A DNA stretch of 64,000 nt from Burkholderia latens (lineage in GTDB: Bacteria > Pseudomonadota > Gammaproteobacteria > Burkholderiales > Burkholderiaceae). Where the stretch lies: assembly GCF_001718795.1 (NCBI RefSeq), contig NZ_CP013438.1, forward strand, positions 1,178,001-1,242,000, in the 5' to 3' direction. Positions 63,678 to 64,000 of the stretch are shown here, piece by piece. The translations under genes were made by a program, and so were the position numbers. The notes beneath the pieces were generated by a model that saw nothing but the letters and a program-made list of their open reading frames with translations, was not told the origin of the DNA and did no database searches. Within the stretch, counting starts at the first letter, position 1; every line of letters begins with the position of its first letter.

Positions 63678-64000
63678 TCACCGTTGCTTCACGAGCTTCA
63701 CGATCGTCAGCGCGCCGTTCACGCGCTCGATCCGCACCTTGACCTTGTCACCCGCATGCAGCGACTCGATCATCGCCGGGTCGCCGGCCTTGAACGTCAT
63801 CGTCATCGGCCCCATGCCGACGTTCGCGAGCGGACCGTGTTTCAGCGTCAGCGTCCGCTGCACCGCATCGATCCGTTTGACTTCCGCATCGGTCAACGCA
63901 GCATCGGGCGCCGATGCCTTCATGTCGCCCATGTTCATGTCGGACATGCCGCCGGCCGCGCGCACAGGCATGGCCAGCGCAACGGCCATCATGCCGAGCA
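63678..64000 (-). CDS. CusF/CopK-like periplasmic copper-binding protein, 5' end cut
   Basis: The gene runs off the right edge; at least 107 codons are present. The visible N-terminus LGMMAVALAMPVRA is the end of a signal peptide whose start lies beyond 64000. A Met/Asp-rich segment (MSDMNMGDM) precedes the CusF-type barrel with LKHGPLANVGMGPMTMTFKA. That segment supplies the His and two Met copper ligands. The Trp that caps Cu(I) in CusF is replaced here (GMGPMTM). CusF hands Cu(I)/Ag(I) to a CusCBA-type efflux pump, probably encoded just outside the window. Confidence 0.82.
   Translation of the reverse strand, partial: LGMMAVALAMPVRAAGGMSDMNMGDMKASAPDAALTDAEVKRIDAVQRTLTLKHGPLANVGMGPMTMTFKAGDPAMIESLHAGDKVKVRIERVNGALTIVKLVKQR

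Overview
The window reads as high-GC betaproteobacterial chromosome, most likely Burkholderia (cepacia-complex type). The basis is GC-rich codon use with long antisense open frames, Burkholderia-style porin, chemoreceptor and molybdenum-hydroxylase genes, and many small ABC, monooxygenase and regulator modules. Genes are densely packed. I saw no tRNA, rRNA, CRISPR array, insertion sequence or prophage.

Layout. 0-2 kb: the edge of a universal stress protein gene and an APH-like/P-loop kinase fusion. 2-14.4 kb: one giant gene (about 4156 aa). It has no signal peptide, hydrophobic segments, three modules that look like degenerate caspase-fold (clan CD/DUF4347-like) domains, a Ser/Pro/Thr linker and a C-terminal LysM domain. 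14.8-17.3 kb: envelope genes (porin, Pal-like lipoprotein, Gly-rich mini-lipoprotein). 17.3-22.2 kb: a tightly coupled operon for a periplasmic molybdenum hydroxylase with [2Fe-2S] and triheme cytochrome c subunits. 22.7-24.9 kb: a diguanylate cyclase and a small conserved protein.

25-33.3 kb: a locus of deacylase, GNAT acetyltransferase, two flavin (LLM) monooxygenases, a fused permease-ATPase and two paralogous binding proteins. Its gene content parallels the Firmicute pathways that salvage S-modified cysteines by N-acetylation, oxidation and deacetylation. This is my main candidate for an undescribed system. 33.4-36.3 kb, opposite strand: a lipoprotein, an SsuD-like monooxygenase and an SsuA-like binding protein, also pointing to organosulfur scavenging.

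36.5-43.4 kb: a hydrolase-MarR pair behind twin operators, an Asp-box exoprotein, and a zinc alcohol dehydrogenase divergent from a ZnuD-type receptor with two Zur-like boxes. 43.8-51.8 kb: a chemoreceptor behind an FNR/Anr-like box, trehalose-phosphate synthase, an OsmC protein, an extra FtsH, and an acid phosphatase next to a Pho-box-like repeat. 52-56.2 kb: PEP carboxykinase and isocitrate lyase (gluconeogenesis from C2 compounds). 56.6-58.8 kb: YbaK, a YheO/DauR-like regulator and a Ser/Thr (hydroxyaspartate) dehydratase in one transcription unit. 59.3-61.8 kb: a cobalamin riboswitch and a BtuB-type receptor. The end carries a divergent LysE/Lrp pair, a VOC protein and a truncated CusF-like copper protein.

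Function names come from motifs and family resemblance read by eye; no database search was run.
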